DNA from: Halomonas urmiana
GTDB lineage: Bacteria; Pseudomonadota; Gammaproteobacteria; Pseudomonadales; Halomonadaceae
DNA: 64,000 nucleotides
Assembly: GCF_005780185.1 (NCBI RefSeq)
Contig: NZ_VBUI01000019.1
Coordinates: 34,996 to 98,995 of the forward strand
Direction of reading: 5' to 3'
Shown here: positions 62,321 through 64,000 of the stretch, piece after piece
How the letters are laid out: each line of letters starts with the position of its first letter
How positions within the stretch are numbered: the stretch's first letter is position 1
The notes under the pieces: model-generated
Databases searched by the model: none
Told to the model about the DNA's origin: nothing
Seen by the model: only the letters and a program-made list of their open reading frames with translations
Translations under genes and position numbers: made by a program

Positions 62321-63922
62321 ATGAGGATGCTCCCACGCTGCCTGTCGGGCCTGCTGTGCCTCTGCCTGCTGCTCGGCCTCTCGCTGGCCGCCCAGGCGCA
62401 GGACGATCCCGGCCAGGCCCTGCTCGAACCCCTCGATACCGCCTCCTATACCGACAAGGGCGAGGCCATCGAGGCCATCATCGACAGCGGCGACCCGCGC
62501 AGCCGCCGCTGGCTGGAGGCCCTGCTCGGCGGCAAGCTGCAGCGCCACAAGGAGACCGGCCAGTTCGTGGTGGTGCTCGAGAACCGGGGCCGCCACTGGC
62601 CGGTGGTCGATGCCCTGACCGGCGAGGACCTCGGCGAGATGTCGCGCCGCGAGCTCGACCGCATCGGCATCAACAATGCGCTGCGCGGCCAGCTGCAGAG
62701 TGCCCTGGCGGTGCTCGACCTGCGGGTGGATGACGTCGGCGCCCGCCGCGAGGCCGCCCGCGACCTGCTGGGGCAGGTCGATGAGGCCATGGTGGCGCCG
62801 CTCGAGGGCGTGCTCGAGGATGAAGGGGACGCCGAGGTCGCCCGCCTGCTCGCCCAGGGGCTGGCGATCCATCGCCTCGAGCAGGGCCAGGTGGCGGCGG
62901 TCGAGGCGCTGGCCGGCAGCCTCAACGGCGAGGCCCGGGCGGCCCTGAGTTCGGCGGCGCGCAGCGACGATCCTGCGCTCGCCCAGGCCGCGAACGTAGC
63001 GCTCGCCGACATCGAGCAGAAGCTCAGGCTCAACCGGGGCCTGGAGACCCTCTACTTCGGCCTGTCGCTGGGCTCGGTGCTGGTGCTGGCGGCCATCGGC
63101 CTGGCCATCACCTTCGGGGTGATGGGGGTCATCAACATGGCCCACGGCGAGCTGATGATGCTCGGCGCCTACACCACCTGGGCGATGCAGCAGCTGCTGC
63201 CCGGCCAGCCCGGCCTGGCGCTGCTGCTGGCGATTCCCGCCGGCTTCCTGGTGGCGGCGTTGGCCGGCATCGCCATCGAGCGCGGGGTCATCCAGTTCCT
63301 CAAGGGCCGCCCGCTGGAGACCCTGCTGGCCACCTTCGGCGTCAGCCTGATCCTCCAGCAGCTGGTGCGCACCGTGATCTCGCCGCTCAACCGCACCGTG
63401 GTCAGCCCGGAGTGGATGAGTGGCTCGCTGATGATCAACGAGGGCCTGTCGCTGACCTTGAACCGCCTCTTTGTGCTGGGCTTCGCGCTGCTGGTGTTCG
63501 CCGGCCTTTGGCTGGTGATGCGCCGCACACGCCTGGGGCTCGAGGTGCGGGCGGTGACCCAGAATCGCGCCATGGCACGCTCCATGGGCATCCGGGCGAC
63601 CCGCGTGGACATCATGACCTTCGCCCTGGGGTCGGGCGTGGCGGGACTCGCCGGCGTGGCGCTCTCCCAGCTGACCAACGTCGGGCCCAACCTCGGCCAG
63701 AACTACATCATCGACTCCTTCATGGTGGTGGTGTTCGGCGGCGTCGGAAACCTCTGGGGTACCCTCGTGGCCGGGCTCTCGCTGGGGGTGATCAACCAGG
63801 TCCTCGAGCCCTGGGCCGGCGCCGTGCTGGCCAAGATCCTGGTGCTCGTCTTCATCATCCTGTTCATCCAGAAGCGCCCCCGCGGACTCTTTCCGCAGAA
63901 GGGCCGGGCGGCGGAGGGCTGA
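62321..63922 (+). CDS. urtB: urea ABC transporter permease UrtB
   Basis: 533-residue permease subunit of the branched-chain-amino-acid type. A signal-like first helix is followed by a periplasmic N-terminal region of about 220 residues, as usual for UrtB, and then the membrane domain with VMGVINMAHGELMMLGAY and the conserved loop VVVFGGVGNLWGTLVAG. The start at 62321 follows AGGACGCGCCC. It should be followed by urtC, which is not evident in the remaining 78 bp. Confidence 0.96.
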   Translation: MRMLPRCLSGLLCLCLLLGLSLAAQAQDDPGQALLEPLDTASYTDKGEAIEAIIDSGDPRSRRWLEALLGGKLQRHKETGQFVVVLENRGRHWPVVDALTGEDLGEMSRRELDRIGINNALRGQLQSALAVLDLRVDDVGARREAARDLLGQVDEAMVAPLEGVLEDEGDAEVARLLAQGLAIHRLEQGQVAAVEALAGSLNGEARAALSSAARSDDPALAQAANVALADIEQKLRLNRGLETLYFGLSLGSVLVLAAIGLAITFGVMGVINMAHGELMMLGAYTTWAMQQLLPGQPGLALLLAIPAGFLVAALAGIAIERGVIQFLKGRPLETLLATFGVSLILQQLVRTVISPLNRTVVSPEWMSGSLMINEGLSLTLNRLFVLGFALLVFAGLWLVMRRTRLGLEVRAVTQNRAMARSMGIRATRVDIMTFALGSGVAGLAGVALSQLTNVGPNLGQNYIIDSFMVVVFGGVGNLWGTLVAGLSLGVINQVLEPWAGAVLAKILVLVFIILFIQKRPRGLFPQKGRAAEG

Positions 63923-64000
63923 TCCTGACGGATCCCCACGAAATAGCCAGAAGAATCAGAAGGATATAATTGAAAAGGCCTGCATGGATTGGCATGTTGT
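63923..64000. other. AT-richer sequence after urtB, no urtC start seen
   Basis: After the urtB stop the base composition shifts to AT-rich (CAGAAGGATATAATTGAAAA). An ATG at 63984 is followed by only 17 bases and does not resemble the UrtC N-terminus. It may be a longer intergenic gap or the edge of an insertion. Confidence 0.4.

Noticed and set aside
63984..64000. Start of urtC at the right edge
   Set aside because: Only five codons are visible (MDWHV) and they do not resemble the UrtC N-terminus; there is too little sequence to call a gene.

Overview
The window comes from a GC-rich gammaproteobacterium, most likely a halophile of the Halomonadaceae (Halomonas type). That is an inference from the conserved block leuCDB - asd - fimV - truA - trpF - trpBA - accD - folC - dedD - cvpA - purF - metZ, a Pseudomonas/Oceanospirillales arrangement, combined with several osmolyte-type genes. 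No rRNA, tRNA, CRISPR array, phage or complete insertion sequence was seen. Both ends cut genes or operons: leuS lacks its 3' end at the left, and the urea transporter operon stops after urtB at the right.

Left part (1-14.6 kb). leuS and a YbeL-like zinc-ribbon gene diverge. Then follows an unidentified membrane protein and a run of eight minus-strand genes (13531 down to 4531): a Rieske oxygenase, an SDR dehydrogenase, a betaine-type periplasmic binding protein, a GMC (choline dehydrogenase-like) oxidoreductase, the ferredoxin-type reductase for the oxygenase, an aldehyde dehydrogenase, a class II aldolase and a GlxA/AraC-type regulator. Together they look like a catabolic pathway for a quaternary-amine or betaine-like compound whose identity I cannot settle. 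A near-perfect 14-bp-arm palindrome sits in its promoter region.

Centre (14.6-40.7 kb). A LysR regulator diverges from leuCDB. An orphan HPr-kinase-like gene with a damaged P-loop faces leuB. Then comes the long biosynthetic block for lysine/threonine (asd), polar organisation (fimV), tRNA modification (truA), tryptophan, fatty acids, folate, purines and methionine. After it lie a DJ-1-type protein, cytochrome b561/YceI, an isoleucine-hydroxylase-family oxygenase, a GGDEF-EAL protein and a MATE pump.

Right part (40.7-64 kb). This holds dadA, an Ala/Gly-rich LEA-like secreted protein, phhB-phhC without phhA, recQ, a hydrolase, a diguanylate cyclase whose start region is duplicated, cfa, an NSS transporter, cobA and rlpA. 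A four-gene regulatory operon (IclR, TctD-like, TctE-like, binding protein), in which every junction overlaps by 4 bp, diverges from tctCBA. urtA and urtB follow, with a clear sigma-54 promoter in front of urtA.

The most notable non-coding feature is a family of dispersed, imperfectly palindromic elements of about 170 bp (five copies near 10.5, 14.8, 34.0, 46.9 and 62.2 kb). One copy has 12-bp terminal inverted repeats and a perfect 10-bp target duplication, so it appears to be a non-autonomous mobile element (MITE). Two copies lie inside operons and three lie in regions upstream of genes.
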